Counted from the stretch's first letter, positions 23,080 through 35,357 are shown. The stretch: DNA of 64,000 nucleotides from Amoebidium appalachense (GCA_963693365.1 CAVNZM010000001.1:1178001-1242000), one strand, 5' to 3'. The notes: generated from the sequence alone by a model not told the origin. Translations and numbers: made by a program.

Positions 23080-26000
23080 GGGAGGGGGGGGGGGGGGGGG
23101 GGGAGGGGGGGGGGGGGGGGGAGGGGGGGGAGGGGGGAGGGGGGGGGGGGGCATGGAACACAAGCAAATGAAGATTGCCAAGGGAGACACTGCAGTTGTG
23201 GGGAGGAAAAGAAAGATATGCTCATGTGTGGCTTTCATCTCGAAAATAGAGCTGCCGGTAACCCTACCCTTCACTTCTTAGGTCAACTTCACAGACACGA
23301 CTATGCGCATCAAGGAATTGCAGCCCTTGCGGACCTTGCACCTGCCGCACTGCACAATGAACAACCCGGCCCAGGGCCGCTGGGTGTACACTGCAAACTG
23401 CTTTGACACCGCCGCTGCAGAAGCAATTGTAAGTTGTTTCTCTTCCGCTGGCAAAACCATTTAAACATCCAAACAAAAATACCTCGGCTTATTCATGCTG
23501 CCGTTTGCAATGTTTTTCGTGTGATCAGCTATGCCACTCTACTCAATCCCATTTAACGTGTATGGCATCTGCGTGATTATGCAGCTCTAGTTGATTTCGT
23601 CTATCGTATCGAGTTGAAACGAGGTATTTATCTGTAATACCGATTTTCGCTAATTTGCACATCTACCCGGTTATAAAATATAAGCACATGGGCAACCTGG
23701 TACATACCTGGTTCATTGAGTAAAGGCGCAATGTCGTGTTCATCTGTAAACCATCGGTTCTTTTTTTCTGTACACATACACAGATATTAGGGCCGGTGTG
23801 AAGAGTCAATGCCAAACGTGTGCAAGGATCATTAATGCTTCCCTCTCTACATCAAGCATCCTCTCTACATCAAGCATATGTGTAAAGCAAAAGTGTTTAG
23901 CTTAGCACCCCTGAACATGCAAACTTTATCTAAACGAACGCACACAGGCATCGGGGAAATTGAATCCTTTTGATCAAGCCAGTGGGCCGGTCAACTCAAC
24001 ATGCCGCCGGGGCCACCCCTGGCATGGCGTACGAGACATGTACACGTGGGTGCCGTACCACTGCTCTCTACGCTACATAAGCATTGACGATTTTACCACC
24101 ATGGCACTTGCCCGCGGTGAAAGGACCTTCTGGGTTCTTGGTGATTCAAGGTCTTACAATCTGGCTCTACTGCTCAGTGACTTCTTCCGTGGGGCACGAC
24201 CAGATCCCAAAACTGGGATTGTGCCTGACGAGGTGCGTCTCCCTCCTCCCGTCTTCTGCTCCACTTCAGGTTGCCAACTTCCCCTCCTCCGTTTACTGCT
24301 ACCTGTCCTCACTAACCAACCAAATACCCCTTCTCCTTTGCAACCACCATAACCACATCTTGGGAGAGAGTAGCTCAAAGTACATATAATCTTTGGGCAG
24401 CCAATAGCTTGCAACCTAAGTATCGATTGCCACCTTTGAGGCTAGCCAATAAGATTTGACCCACCGTTTGTCGACAGTCACTGATGCGTAACTAATTGAG
24501 ATGACATCTGTGTTGCATCATAAGAATCTGTTGTGTGATAGGGTGGAACAGGGTAGAAGCATCAGTCTGAACACCCTAATTGGGGTGTTTTCTACGGGCA
24601 TAACAAGCACTGTGGTCAGACGTTGCATAATGTCGTGCATGCTCAAACACGAGTGCAGAAGGCTGATGCATTTTTTAAACCAAACAGGATCTTGCAATCT
24701 CGGTTCCTCTAGAAGGAAAGGAGTACTGGAATGGAAGCTACGTACGGCACGAGTTATTGGTCAATAACGAGGAGGGCCTTAAGCTCATGCTTTCATTGAC
24801 GTACGGTTCACACAACGGCACGAGAACCCTGCCCTGCGACCCAGACACAGGCTCAGGAATCGTAAGGCTGAGAAAACACATCGGCTCTCTATTGGACAGA
24901 TTGAACTCTCTGCTTGCTGCGGCCGAGAAAACTCCGGTTGACGTGTTGATTATGCAGGCAAGATTCACCCAAATCACATTACCCTCTCACTCCACCCCAT
25001 ACAACTTACATCTCTTTTGCGCCTCTAATCCTTCCTCTTTCAGTGGGGCATCCAAGAACACATCGATTACAAATTGGCCTAAGAATGGAGAAAGAAAGCC
25101 GTACCTCTATTTCTGTCGGTGTTCTGGTGGTGCTGGTGTTTGTTGGGTCTCGGTGTGATGCTTCGGTTCGAGCGGTGGTAGTGTCACACATATCTTTGCA
25201 TGATAGTGATGTGGTTGTCACTCAGAGATCAGCTTTAAGATGGGCTGATTTTATCAGAAGCTGTATTGTGCTATTTAGTATACACGACGATTCTTTGAAC
25301 TGCTACAGACTGTTGGTTTCAAACACATCACTGTCTACTAAAATCTACACATTACAAGCGCTTGGCTGATCAGTTTACAGCTGATTTATTACAGACTGTT
25401 ACAGACCACATTGCACTTTTCTGGATCTATCACAGGGGCTTGGCTGTGCAGAATACTATCGCCTTTGCGACATCACACTTTGCACAGCTGTTACTGTCAG
25501 ATCACCCAGAAACATGTTGGCTTTACCAACATGGAGGAAAACACTTATCTGCAAATAGATCTTTCATCATTTCGTGGCATTCACGTTCAAGTGTATTGGG
25601 AGCATTTTCATGAATGGCATGCTTTCTTGTATTGTTGCTCTGACAATGAAAAAGCTGACCGGGCACACATTCGTGTTACAATGAACAGGATGGGGGCCTC
25701 CATGACATGTGGCCCGGATTTTCGGATGAAGACTATCTGCACAACGTCGACACCATGATTGCGATGCTAAAACAAAAATTCCGTGGCCGGGTGATTTATT
25801 ACGTCATGCCAAGCACCGACGGCTTTGGCATGGGGTTTGTAAGCCCATTCACGTCCTCACCGAAGTTGTGGAGACGGTCGCGCTTGGGAGCAGCCCGATT
25901 CCGAGCAGCTGGCTACGAAGTTTGGGATCCTCATATGATGACAGCCACCAGGGGTGACCGCTACTACGATTATCTCCATTTCTATGTGCGCCCATCCCAG

Positions 26001-26090
26001 AGGCCGAATACCCAAGCAGCCTTCCCTATCACTTTGGGCATGGAGATGGTCCAGGACTTAGCCAATCGCATGTATTCATGGAAGGGCTGA
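21036..26090 (+). CDS. Type II membrane PC-esterase (NXPE/GDSL-like), 6 exons
   Basis: Exons 21036-21342, 21755-22239, 23282-23428, 23948-24232, 24688-24957 and 25689-26090 give 631 residues. All phases agree. Every junction is GT-AG except intron 5, whose donor is CAG|GCAAGA. Residues 22-45 are a single hydrophobic anchor with a short cytosolic N-terminus, as in Golgi enzymes. A filamin/Ig-like region (exon 2, ending GKYYLQV) precedes an SGNH-type PC-esterase domain: GDS with Ser380 in exon 4, DGGLHDMW at the start of exon 6, and DxxH (Asp592, His595) near the C-terminus. Family members add or remove acyl groups on extracellular glycans; the substrate here is unknown. A distant AATAAA (26683) could end the transcript. 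This is the only ordinary host-type gene in the window. Confidence 0.85.
23032..23151. repeat. Poly-T then poly-G tract in PC-esterase intron 2
   Basis: About 27 T followed by about 90 bases of G with a few A. It lies wholly in the 1042-bp intron. Confidence 0.85.
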
Positions 26091-27035
26091 TCCCCCTCTC
26101 CCCCCCCCCCCCCCCCCCCTTCTCCCTCCTTCTATGAAAACTACTCCGGGACGTGTGTTGCCTCTAGGGGGACATCCCCTTGGACGAAAGTGAACCTGCA
26201 ATGGTTGTAAACCACGGCAAGCCCCCAGTCATCAATTTATTGATCCGTGAGGTCCTTGTGCCCAAAAAATGGGGGAAGTCTTCGCCCCGTGAAAAAACAG
26301 CACGTATGTGGGGATCAATGGGGGTTGAGTGTAGGGTGTAGGTGGGTGGGTGAAAAGAAAAATATAGCTGTAAAGCTGTAGGTGCTAAACACAGAAGATG
26401 TGTTTGTTGCTTGCTGATCTGCTAAAAAACTGTCGTGCTTATATACCCAAGGCTACCGAACTGAGCCAATCAAAATCGATCTAGTGTTATGTGAAATCTG
26501 ATCCTGAGCCAATCAAACTCGGTCTAGTGATCTGTGGAATCTGATGTTTTTGATCGGCTAATAGGTGCCCGTATGCGGGCAGTCGAACGCGAACTGCTAA
26601 AACATGAAACGAAGCCTGTTGATATCGGACACCCATCCTACGTGTTTACCCAGAAAAAATATTTATGTCAATAATTTCAACAAATAAAACCTCATTCCCC
26701 CAGCCCATCCCAACCCCACTCTCTTGCATCTCAGGCTGTCATCTTGATGCTCAGAAACACAAGAAGAAGGCACCTATTGCTCCCAGCTTGTTGCACTGAT
26801 GTTACCTTTTTCGTTTTTCTCTTTTTTGTTTCTCTTTTTCCTTTTTTGTTTCTCTCAAGGGTTTGGTCATCTAATTTTTAAATTATATGATGATCAAGTG
26901 AAAAAACAATTGTTGTGTATGGCAAACACCCGTCGGCTTACAACCTAGCATACACATATATTCACCTAAATGATTTGAATAGAAGCACATCCACAAATGC
27001 ACTTGTGCACGTGTGCACAAAAACTATATATACAT

Positions 27036-27097
<62 letters not shown>

Positions 27098-28129
27098 GCA
27101 CACACGCACCATATACACTCACACAAAGACGCCATCACGTTTGCCACGTGCACGTATGTCCATGCCTGGGCAAGCACGCATACACACAAAAACAGGCAAG
27201 CACACACATGTATGCAAGCCTACATATACACACACACACATACACACACAAGACACACACACACACACATACACAATTCATATAATTATACTTATTTTAT
27301 ACATACACACACACACATACACATATATATATATAATAGATAAGTTCCATTGCATGGTTATTTTTTTTAAACATATATCTATAGGCTATTAGGCGTAGTC
27401 ACCGTTGAAATATGTAGTGTATTTTGTATACTGTATCGGTAAATTGCAGATCAACAGGAATACGAATTCGGATTTTAGGCATTGTTGCACGTGTGGCGTT
27501 GTGATATTGAGTCAGGCTGTACACTCTAACTGTATTGAAATCCAGACCATAATCACATCCAAATAAACTTGGAAGCCTAGCCCGGCAATTCCCTGAATGA
27601 TGTAAAAACACCAGCGAGCAATACCTGAGTGATGTAAAAACCTCACTTGTCCTTTTAAAGACATCAACATGATAAGCCTGTTTACAAGGGCTACCTTGTC
27701 TTTCTGTGAGGGAAACTTTGGTAGGACACACTTTGTCGAGTGCACAGAGTTTTGATCACCCGTGAACATTTCTTTCGTTACCTATACAAAATGTGGCGTG
27801 TAATGTAAAGTTATGTGAAGGTAGTGTTTCGGTCACCAAATGTGGCGTGTACTGCAGTGCAGTAAAGAATCAAAGCCTTGTGGTAGGGTGGGATCGGGTG
27901 GGTCAATTGGGATCGAACTTCACACAGCGGCCCGGCATGAATGGCCGTAAAGGGGGTTTAATTTTAGGTCGATTAATTGTCCCCATTCCAGAACATCCAG
28001 GTCAAACCAATTGCTTAGCATATAAATCAAAATCTGGAGCTGCAAACTTCTTCCTGATGCTAGATTATTATTTCCGCCTTCTTTCTTTCTTTTTTTCCTC
28101 TTTTCTTTTGTCTTTTTGTTGTATTTTGG
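26091..28129. other. Intergenic region with minor repeats
   Basis: No gene seen. It contains a poly-C run (26101-26119), an imperfect tandem duplication of about 44 bp (about 26460-26545, CTGAGCCAATCAAA), a TA array (about 27036-27095), CA clusters (27215-27320), and a twofold GATGTAAAAACNNCA repeat (27598-27650). A pyrimidine-rich tract precedes the LTR at 28130. Confidence 0.6.
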
Positions 28130-29018
28130 TGTTGTTTTGTACGGGTCTATGGGAGCAGAGTGCACAGAGGTGTTATGTAAAACACGACTAACACATTAAT
28201 GAGAGGGCAATCAGAGTTGTTCACGAGACATTGAAAGATTCAAACAACAACTGATTCTTTATTGTGCTCTCGGTTCCTTTTGTACTTGTGACTTATCATC
28301 TTATCACAACTAAAGAGGGAGAACCAATCGGTTCTATCAGAAGATAGAAAAACACATTCCGACAGAGCATACGCATTCCAACTTCCGATTAAACTAAAGT
28401 TTAGAAACTCTTACTTAAATAAATTAAGTAATTATACATCTAGTCACTATTAACTCACATATATATTTATGTTCGTCTCTATAAAGAAACTTGTTTAAAT
28501 ATATATATTTCCTAATAGTCGACACTCTCAAAGTGAAGACACATTGCAATAAACCGAATTCCATATATATCTATTGTCCAATCACAACACACATATATTA
28601 ATAGACAGGAATGCACAACACGAGCTACAGATGTACTCGCTCGCGACTATTGGCGAGCCATCCATTTTGAGAACAAAACTAAGCCATTTTGAAATAAAGG
28701 AAAAACAACGAGTGTAGCTAGCCAATCACGCTACCTCTCAGATAAACAGAGGAGTCAGAGCAAACAGAAATAAAAATACAATAAGTTCTTATCAGGCAAG
28801 AGAGCCAGGTGTGCACAGATCTACAGATATCTGTGCTCACAGAAACAAGGGAGAGAGAGATACGGGGGGGGGGGGGGGGGGGAGAGCGAGAGAGAGAGAG
28901 AGAGAGAAAAGAGAAAGTCTTAGAGCACAAAGAAGGAAAGCAGACGCGAATACAAACAAGCTAAGACACATACATACTTCAAGGCTCTTGCTGTCATACA
29001 TGGTGACGTATTCCAACA
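28130..29018 (-). repeat. LTR family E, complete (889 bp), minus strand
   Basis: On the minus strand it starts TGTTGGAATACG (29018) and ends CAAAACAACA (28130). The terminal TGTTG/CAACA pair is LTR-like. A second partial copy in the same orientation begins at 31768, and a plus-strand copy begins 52 bases away at 29071. No coding region of this family is in the window. It contains internal G and GA tracts. Confidence 0.7.
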
Positions 29019-29070
29019 TTTGGGGCATCTGTAACATGCTTCCGGCCAAACGATGGTGCGCAGCTGATGA

Positions 29071-29191
29071 TGTTGGAATACGTCACTACGTATGACAGCA
29101 AGAGTCTTGAAGTATGTATGTGTCTTAGCTGTGTGTTGTATTCGTGTCTGCTTTCCTTCTTTGTGCTCTCTTCCTTTTCTCTTTTCTCTTT

Positions 29192-29281
<90 letters not shown>

Positions 29282-29578
29282 CCCCTCCCCCCCCCCCCCC
29301 CCCCGTATCTCTCTCTCTCCCTTGCCGGTCTGTGTGCACAGATATCTGTAGATCTGTGCACACCTGGCTCTCTTGCCTGATAGAACTTATTGTATTTTAT
29401 TTCTGTTTCCTCTCCTCTGTTTATCTGAGAGGTAGCGTGATTGGCTAGCTATATTCGTTGTCTTTGTTTTATTTCAAAGTGGCTTAGTTTTAGTTCACGA
29501 TAGGATGACTCGCCAATAGTCGCAACCGAGTACATCTATAGATCGTGTTGTGCATTCCTGTCTATTAATATACGTGTT
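29071..29578 (+). repeat. LTR family E, first ~508 bp, plus strand
   Basis: Mirror image of the copy ending at 29018, so 28560-29578 forms an imperfect palindrome about 1 kb long with a 52-base loop (29019-29070). The inner arms match over about 60 bases with few differences; the outer arms contain a long CT tract here against a shorter GA tract opposite. It is cut by LTR A sequence at 29579. Confidence 0.75.
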
Positions 29579-30220
29579 TGTTGTAATACATAGTATTTAC
29601 ATATTGCAAGATCTTCTCAGTCCGTGTTATGTTTTCGTTCATTTACTTAGTGTAAAAGATGTGCTCCTTGTACGTACATTATGACATCGATATCCAGTGT
29701 GTTTGAGTACTTGTAATCGGGTGGTGTCGGCTATATTCGTGTGTTTAGATATCGATTACAGCAACTGATTATAGGTACACGAGTCTACCCAGTGAGGGAG
29801 AAACGTGTACATGTTTATGTGTACATGAATATCTTCGGTTACAACTGTGTTTTCATGTTCGTGTTTTCTGTCCTGCTTTCTTTTCTTTTTCCTCTTTCTT
29901 CTTCTTTCTTTTCTCTTTCTTTCTTTCCTTGTTTCCTTTCACATAATCATATTTCTTTCTCACTAATATACGTTGAGTAGATTTATATTACTCTTTATGT
30001 TTTGATTGGTAGAAAAACACTTAGTTTACACTTTAGCTTGTCATGTATGATTCATAGCTTAGTCAACCACTTTTGTTTTGTGTGCTGCCGTACTATATCC
30101 AATCAGTAGACTTAGTCAGAAAATGTCTGAGTCTTTGTAGCCGGTGATAGGTTAGAAACAACACCTCTTTCCTCGTTACTTTTCACCTCATTACTTTCTT
30201 ATAGCTGTGACGTGTGTTCC
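29579..30220 (+). repeat. Copia family A LTR, first ~640 bp
   Basis: Starts TGTTGTAATACATAG and follows LTR A (7171-7815) with scattered substitutions, including the same pyrimidine stretch (29870-29930). It ends where a reversed LTR C begins. Confidence 0.8.
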
Positions 30221-31018
30221 TGTTGTTTTGTGTGGGAAAACGGAGAAGCAGAGAGCACAAATGGGTGTTATGTTATACACAACACAGAGACACACGGGAG
30301 AAACACGACCGGAGAGGTGGAACGATTTCTGGAACCATAGGAAATGAATTCAACTGCTTGATATTTATTTCAAGATGAAGTTCCTTTTATACTCAGGAAT
30401 GTGAAATCGATAATCCAATCAAAAGAACGAAAACCCTATTATCCAATCAGAAAGACGAAAACTATGAGGGTAAATTAAATCGATCGAAATGCCTGTCGAC
30501 ACATAGAAGATAAAACACAATCCTCTAATGAAAGTAATCTTCTAATAAAAGTACGGAAACATTAAACAAAATGAAACCACTTATGTATCTATTAGTTCAC
30601 ATCATATATTTATACATGTTCTTAACATAACACGTCTAAATGTAAGTATTCCTAATAGTTGGGGAACATAGAGCAATGCTACGTCGTGGGAAAAGAAGGA
30701 AAAGGAATGAGGATAGAAAGGAATGGAATGGGAGAGGAATCGAATAGAATTAATGAGGAATGTAGGTTACTATATTTGGGAAAATATAACGAGATCTGAT
30801 TGGACAACATATTTAGACATTGACGCAAACAACAATACGTGTGCGCGGGCCAAATAGCTCGATGTGTACACAGATCTAAGATATCTGTGCACACGGAAAC
30901 GGAAAGGAAAGAAAGAAAGGAAGAAAGGAAAAGGGAAAAGGAAACGAACAACAACAAACTAATAAACAAATGCAAAACTCAACTTCTAAGTCTTGCCGTT
31001 AATCATGGCAAGATGACA
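30221..31018 (-). repeat. Copia family C LTR (798 bp), minus strand
   Basis: Runs on the minus strand from TGTCATCTTGCC (31018) to AAAACAACA (30221). It is about 90 bp longer than the copy at 11074 and diverged from it. The polypurine tract (31019-31027, reverse) and C-type 3' untranslated region follow. Confidence 0.85.
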
Positions 31019-31767
31019 TCCCCACTCAAGGGTTGGAAGTTGGGTTCTCGTGAAGTTTGTTGATGTGACTGTTGATGTCAATACTCTCACACTTGTAGAA
31101 GCAGGTGCCGTGACGTCAAAGTTTCCCCACTCGAGAAGACAATTGGAGAAGACTTGAAGTGGCAAGCCGGGGAAGAAAACCAAAACGGAAGAAGCTTAAA
31201 CGACGGTTGCCTCGGAAGACTCGGAACATGACGGTAGCCAACGACGATATATATATAGAGGAAAACACTAGTGTATGTGTGACGTGTTGGTGGCTAATGT
31301 TTTATACTGGGACCACCCAGATAAACACAAGACATGAACATCTTGTGGACTGATTTATAGACTGGTGGTCAACCAGTTAAGACACGGGGAAGGTACATCC
31401 CGAGGACTAGGTTTAGACTGGCAGTCAACCAGCACGCCATGGCTATAGATATTTATTTATACTGGGACGCCATCCCAGTTCGACATATACATAAGTCGAA
31501 TATAAAAGAAAACCAATATATATGGTGGTATATAAACAAACGACGGATGGTGGAGAAAGAATTCCCCACTGAAGATGCACACACTGAAGATCGATGAAGA
31601 CAGCAGTAGACTTTCGTTGGGAGGTGTCTCTACACGGTGATGTGTAGACCACTGGCCGGGGCCCCAACCTACTTGAAGACCACTGTAGATGAACGGGGGG
31701 GGGGGGGGGGGGGGGGGGGCACACTCAGTCACGAAGACTGAGGGAAGCACGGTGCTGCTCGTGGGAG
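31019..31767 (-). mobile_element. Copia C 3' end: last pol codons, 3' UTR and PPT
   Basis: Reverse copy of about 10517-11073. The last ~45 bases of pol coding are at 31723-31767. Relative to the forward copy it has about 170 extra bases (about 31295-31470), with paired hairpins (ACTGGGA...TCCCAGT; CTGGTGGTCAACCAG). The pol end is cut by an LTR E at 31768. Confidence 0.8.
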
Positions 31768-32061
31768 TGTTGTTTTTGTACGGGTCTAAGGGAGCAGAGT
31801 GCACAGAGGTGTCATGTAAAACACGACTAACACATTAATGAGAGGGCAATCGGAGTTGTTCACGAGACATTGAAAGATTTCAAACAACAACTGAATCTTT
31901 ATTGTGCTCTCGGTTCCTTTTGTACTTGCGACTTATCACTTTATCACAACTAAAGAGGGAGAACCAATCGGTTATCACAACTAAAGAGGGAGAACCAATC
32001 GGTTCTATCAGAAGATAGAAAAACACATTCCGACAGAGCATACGCATTCCAACTTCCGATT
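31768..32061 (-). repeat. LTR family E, partial, running into the gap
   Basis: Matches 28130-28400 with few differences. A 34-bp stretch ending AACCAATCGGTT is tandemly doubled here (about 31945-32010). The sequence ends at the assembly gap. Confidence 0.8.
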
Positions 32062-32561
32062 NNNNNNNNNNNNNNNNNNNNNNNNNNNNNNNNNNNNNNN
32101 NNNNNNNNNNNNNNNNNNNNNNNNNNNNNNNNNNNNNNNNNNNNNNNNNNNNNNNNNNNNNNNNNNNNNNNNNNNNNNNNNNNNNNNNNNNNNNNNNNNN
32201 NNNNNNNNNNNNNNNNNNNNNNNNNNNNNNNNNNNNNNNNNNNNNNNNNNNNNNNNNNNNNNNNNNNNNNNNNNNNNNNNNNNNNNNNNNNNNNNNNNNN
32301 NNNNNNNNNNNNNNNNNNNNNNNNNNNNNNNNNNNNNNNNNNNNNNNNNNNNNNNNNNNNNNNNNNNNNNNNNNNNNNNNNNNNNNNNNNNNNNNNNNNN
32401 NNNNNNNNNNNNNNNNNNNNNNNNNNNNNNNNNNNNNNNNNNNNNNNNNNNNNNNNNNNNNNNNNNNNNNNNNNNNNNNNNNNNNNNNNNNNNNNNNNNN
32501 NNNNNNNNNNNNNNNNNNNNNNNNNNNNNNNNNNNNNNNNNNNNNNNNNNNNNNNNNNNNN
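32062..32561. other. Assembly gap of exactly 500 N
   Basis: The round size indicates a placeholder of unknown true length. Composition and content change completely across it: nuclear LTR sequence to the left, mitochondrial-type DNA to the right. Confidence 0.98.
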
Positions 32562-32630
32562 CCCCTCCTCCCTTCTTCTTTACTACGCTCATAGGGTAGG
32601 GAGGTGTAGATTCTACATAGTTGGGGGTGG

Positions 32631-32682
32631 TCTAGTTATTTCTACTCGCCCCCTCTCCTCTACTTCTAGTCTAGGCATGTAT
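32631..32682 (+). repeat. Left terminal inverted repeat of mt segment
   Basis: Matches the reverse complement of 39275-39326 at about 45 of 52 bases (TCTAGTTATTTC...TCTAGGCATGT). A further partial copy (CCCCTCCTCCCTTCTTCT) lies right at the gap edge, 32562-32579, so the terminal repeat may be tandem at this end. Confidence 0.8.
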
Positions 32683-32764
32683 AGCTAGGTGGGGGAGAAT
32701 TTAGAAATTGGTGTCCGGGGGGAGCTAGGTATTATCGGGGGGGTTAGGTATTATTCGGGGGGTA

Positions 32765-33060
32765 CTAGGTATTATAGTTAAACCCTTTTTACATAGAGAA
32801 CAATTTCAGCTATTTACAATATACAAAAGTTGTTACATGCACCTCCTTTTTAAGAAAAAATGAGTATCTTTTATATTGATTTTATTCACCTTTGTATCTT
32901 TAGTTAGTGAGTGATTTCAATACTAAGCTCGTCCTAAATGGTAGGAGACTTTCCGGGTCAGCTAGCTTCCGGGGGAGCTAGGTATTCGAGCTAAACCCTT
33001 TCTACATAAAGAACAATTTCAGTCATTTACGAAAGATAAAAGTGGTTACATTCACCCAAA
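32765..33060 (+). repeat. Subterminal direct repeats, left side
   Basis: An ~80-base unit containing GAACAATTTCAG occurs at about 32765-32845 and 32972-33055. It is preceded by short GCTAGGTATTAT-G-run repeats (32720-32775). Confidence 0.7.
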
Positions 33061-33397
33061 AATACTACTTATTCCTGTATGATCCCAGTGCGAGTTGCGA
33101 GTCCTAAACTAGCTTATCGTCGTATCATGACAAGAGCATAAGACTTTTCTCTTAGCGAGAAAGCTCAGAAGAGACTCTTGCTTAACATTCTTCTATCTCC
33201 TATATTATGTATCCTTTATTCAATGAAAAATATTTCTAACTCAATAGCACCAATTAAGTAGAGATAAGAAAAAATTTTGAAAATTTATTTTATCCTGATA
33301 CCATTTTACACATATTACAATCTTGACATGTAAAAAAGATGATGCCCATTAACAGGAGAAAATTATCCGAATACATGATCTAGATTATGGGACTATA

Positions 33398-33616
33398 ATG
33401 CTAAACCTAAACCATAGGCTTAAACATAATAAACATGAAAGCATTAGTATCTTCTTATACGATTTTACTTTTTTGATAATAGCAGACATTCCAGTATTAG
33501 CTGAAGTCTATCCAATTGACGCTGAGAATTTAAAATGAGACATACTAGATACACCTATTAATACTATTACTGAAAACTCCACCCAGTTTTATAATCTGTT
33601 ACGACAAAAAATCTAA
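33398..33616 (+). CDS. Possible small mt-code ORF, unknown
   Basis: With TGA read as Trp a frame of 72 codons runs from ATG 33398 to TAA 33616; it is open from 33353. Composition is protein-like (FLIIADIPVLAEVYPID) but I recognise no family. It may be a remnant or chance. Confidence 0.25.
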
Positions 33617-33724
33617 TCCTGAATTAGAATATCTTAATTCCATACCAAAGAACCCAACTCGGGAAGTTCATATTACTTTAACCCAAATACTTTAAAGCGG
33701 TGCCTTAATTGGGACTCTAATAAG

Positions 33725-34000
33725 GATTCGAAGGGACAGACTTCTCTATGTAAACTAATTTCATATTACATATTGAGATTCTACTGGTATTAGATTTTTC
33801 TATTCAGCAGTCACCATATTCTTTATCTACCTTGGCCTATTAATGCTTTTGCATAGTTAATTTAGTGGATCTGCTCTCAAAGATAGTTAAAGTATTATTA
33901 TGTAATCATGCAGATATCCAATTACTAACTAAAGAAATCTCTTATCAATTATCGTCTATTCATCACAATTATAGTATATTTAGAGCCTTTAATAAATTTT
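33725..34000 (-). rRNA. Degenerate second copy of mt LSU rRNA fragment
   Basis: Follows the same order of landmarks as the copy at 36255-36545 (GGGACAGACTTC..., GCAGTCACCATA, TCTACCTTGGCCTATTA) but with many changes in the most conserved part. It is probably a non-functional duplicate. Confidence 0.5.
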
Positions 34001-34149
34001 CTCATTAAGAATCGTATACTCTTGCCGTGAAACTTGTTATCGAAAAGAGTTATTGGTCATTTCTCCTAATAGAGAGAAAGCGTTGAGTACTTGTAGAGTA
34101 AATAAAAGGTGCTGAGATAAAAACTATTATAAATGTAGAAACAGCTAAT

Positions 34150-34370
34150 GATAAATAGGTTTAAACTCTTACTATAAAACGCTAAGTTCTATCACTCCTC
34201 GAGCAAGAACTTGTCGCTAAGATACATAATCTTATATTTTTGTCCTGAGACGGCAAAAACTCTAAAGTTGATCAATTGACGCTAATATTTTTAATGAAGC
34301 ACTCTAGTTATACATGGTAATTTTATTATGTTACATAGGTATAAATTTGATAATGTTATTCTCGCTAGAT
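34150..34370 (+). rRNA. Probable mt SSU rRNA fragment (900 region)
   Basis: AACTCTAAAG...AATTGACG followed by GAAGCAC...ACATGGTAATTTTATTATG parallels the universal SSU order AAACTCAAAGGAATTGACGG ... GGAGCATGTGGTTTAATTCGATG. Upstream CGCTAAG...CCTGAGACGGCAAAAACTC parallels the stretch before it. It is too diverged to be sure that it is functional. Confidence 0.45.
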
Positions 34371-35357
34371 TATTATTGTGCAATAAACATATATACACCC
34401 AAATATGACATCCGAATTTTTACTTAACATTTAGACAAATATTCAACTCTTAAAGTCTTCAAAAATTTATGACATGCGTATCCGGGACATAGTACTAATA
34501 AGCCCCCTAAATAATGACCCATACATTAGTACCAATAATTAATAACCTAGGCTAAACCACTAATGACCCGTGTATATGATTTAAGAGTCCCTAGTAATAC
34601 ATTAAACTCTAACATGACAAAAGCGCAATGAGTAGAGGCTGAGGTTAAATGAGTATATAGGTCGATTATCGCCGTATATTTAAGAAGGGCTACTAAATGT
34701 TTTTGTACACCTAGGACTCTTCCTCCATTTGATCCTACGTAATGATGTTGTGTTATTGTTTAAAATAATCTACTGAAACGTTAGCAGCAAGATGAATATC
34801 TAATGAGAGTGTTTTAGCTGAATAACTTACTAATTCAATTATTAGTAATAAAATAAGCTAAAGCCATTAGAGCTTATAGTAGTATTTGAGGAAAGATTGC
34901 TCTCTAGTTCAAATTTTACCCGCACCCTGTTTTATTAGTATCTATTATACGAAAAACCTATTAGATTTTAATTCTAAGATTAAGCCAATATTAAATAGGA
35001 GAATAAATTATTAATAAATTCCGAGTCCAAGTGACGAGATTTGATTTATTACCCGAGTAAAAAGAATATAAGTAGATGATAGAAGAATATAAAAATAAAT
35101 AATAGAAATGTAATAAGCTCTGTGGAGAGACTAAGAATAAACAGATAATAGAAGATAGAATAGAGAAATAAGAATAATGGAAAAATGCATAAGAATAAAG
35201 AAATGATAGAGCATAGGAAGAGAAAAATAAAATTAAGTAGATAATAGAATGATAAAGAAGTACATAAGAATAAATAGATGATTGAATTTTATGGGGATAA
35301 GTGTTAATAAATAGATAATAATAACTAGCCTCTTTACTAGGAGAGGTAAATTTAATA

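Noticed and set aside
25042-25080. Extra PC-esterase exon beginning WGIQEHIDY after a good acceptor
   Set aside because: It meets TAA within 13 codons, and skipping it joins two segments that match the family in phase.
32008-32592. A 194-codon frame crossing the gap
   Set aside because: Almost all of it is N; the frame has no meaning.
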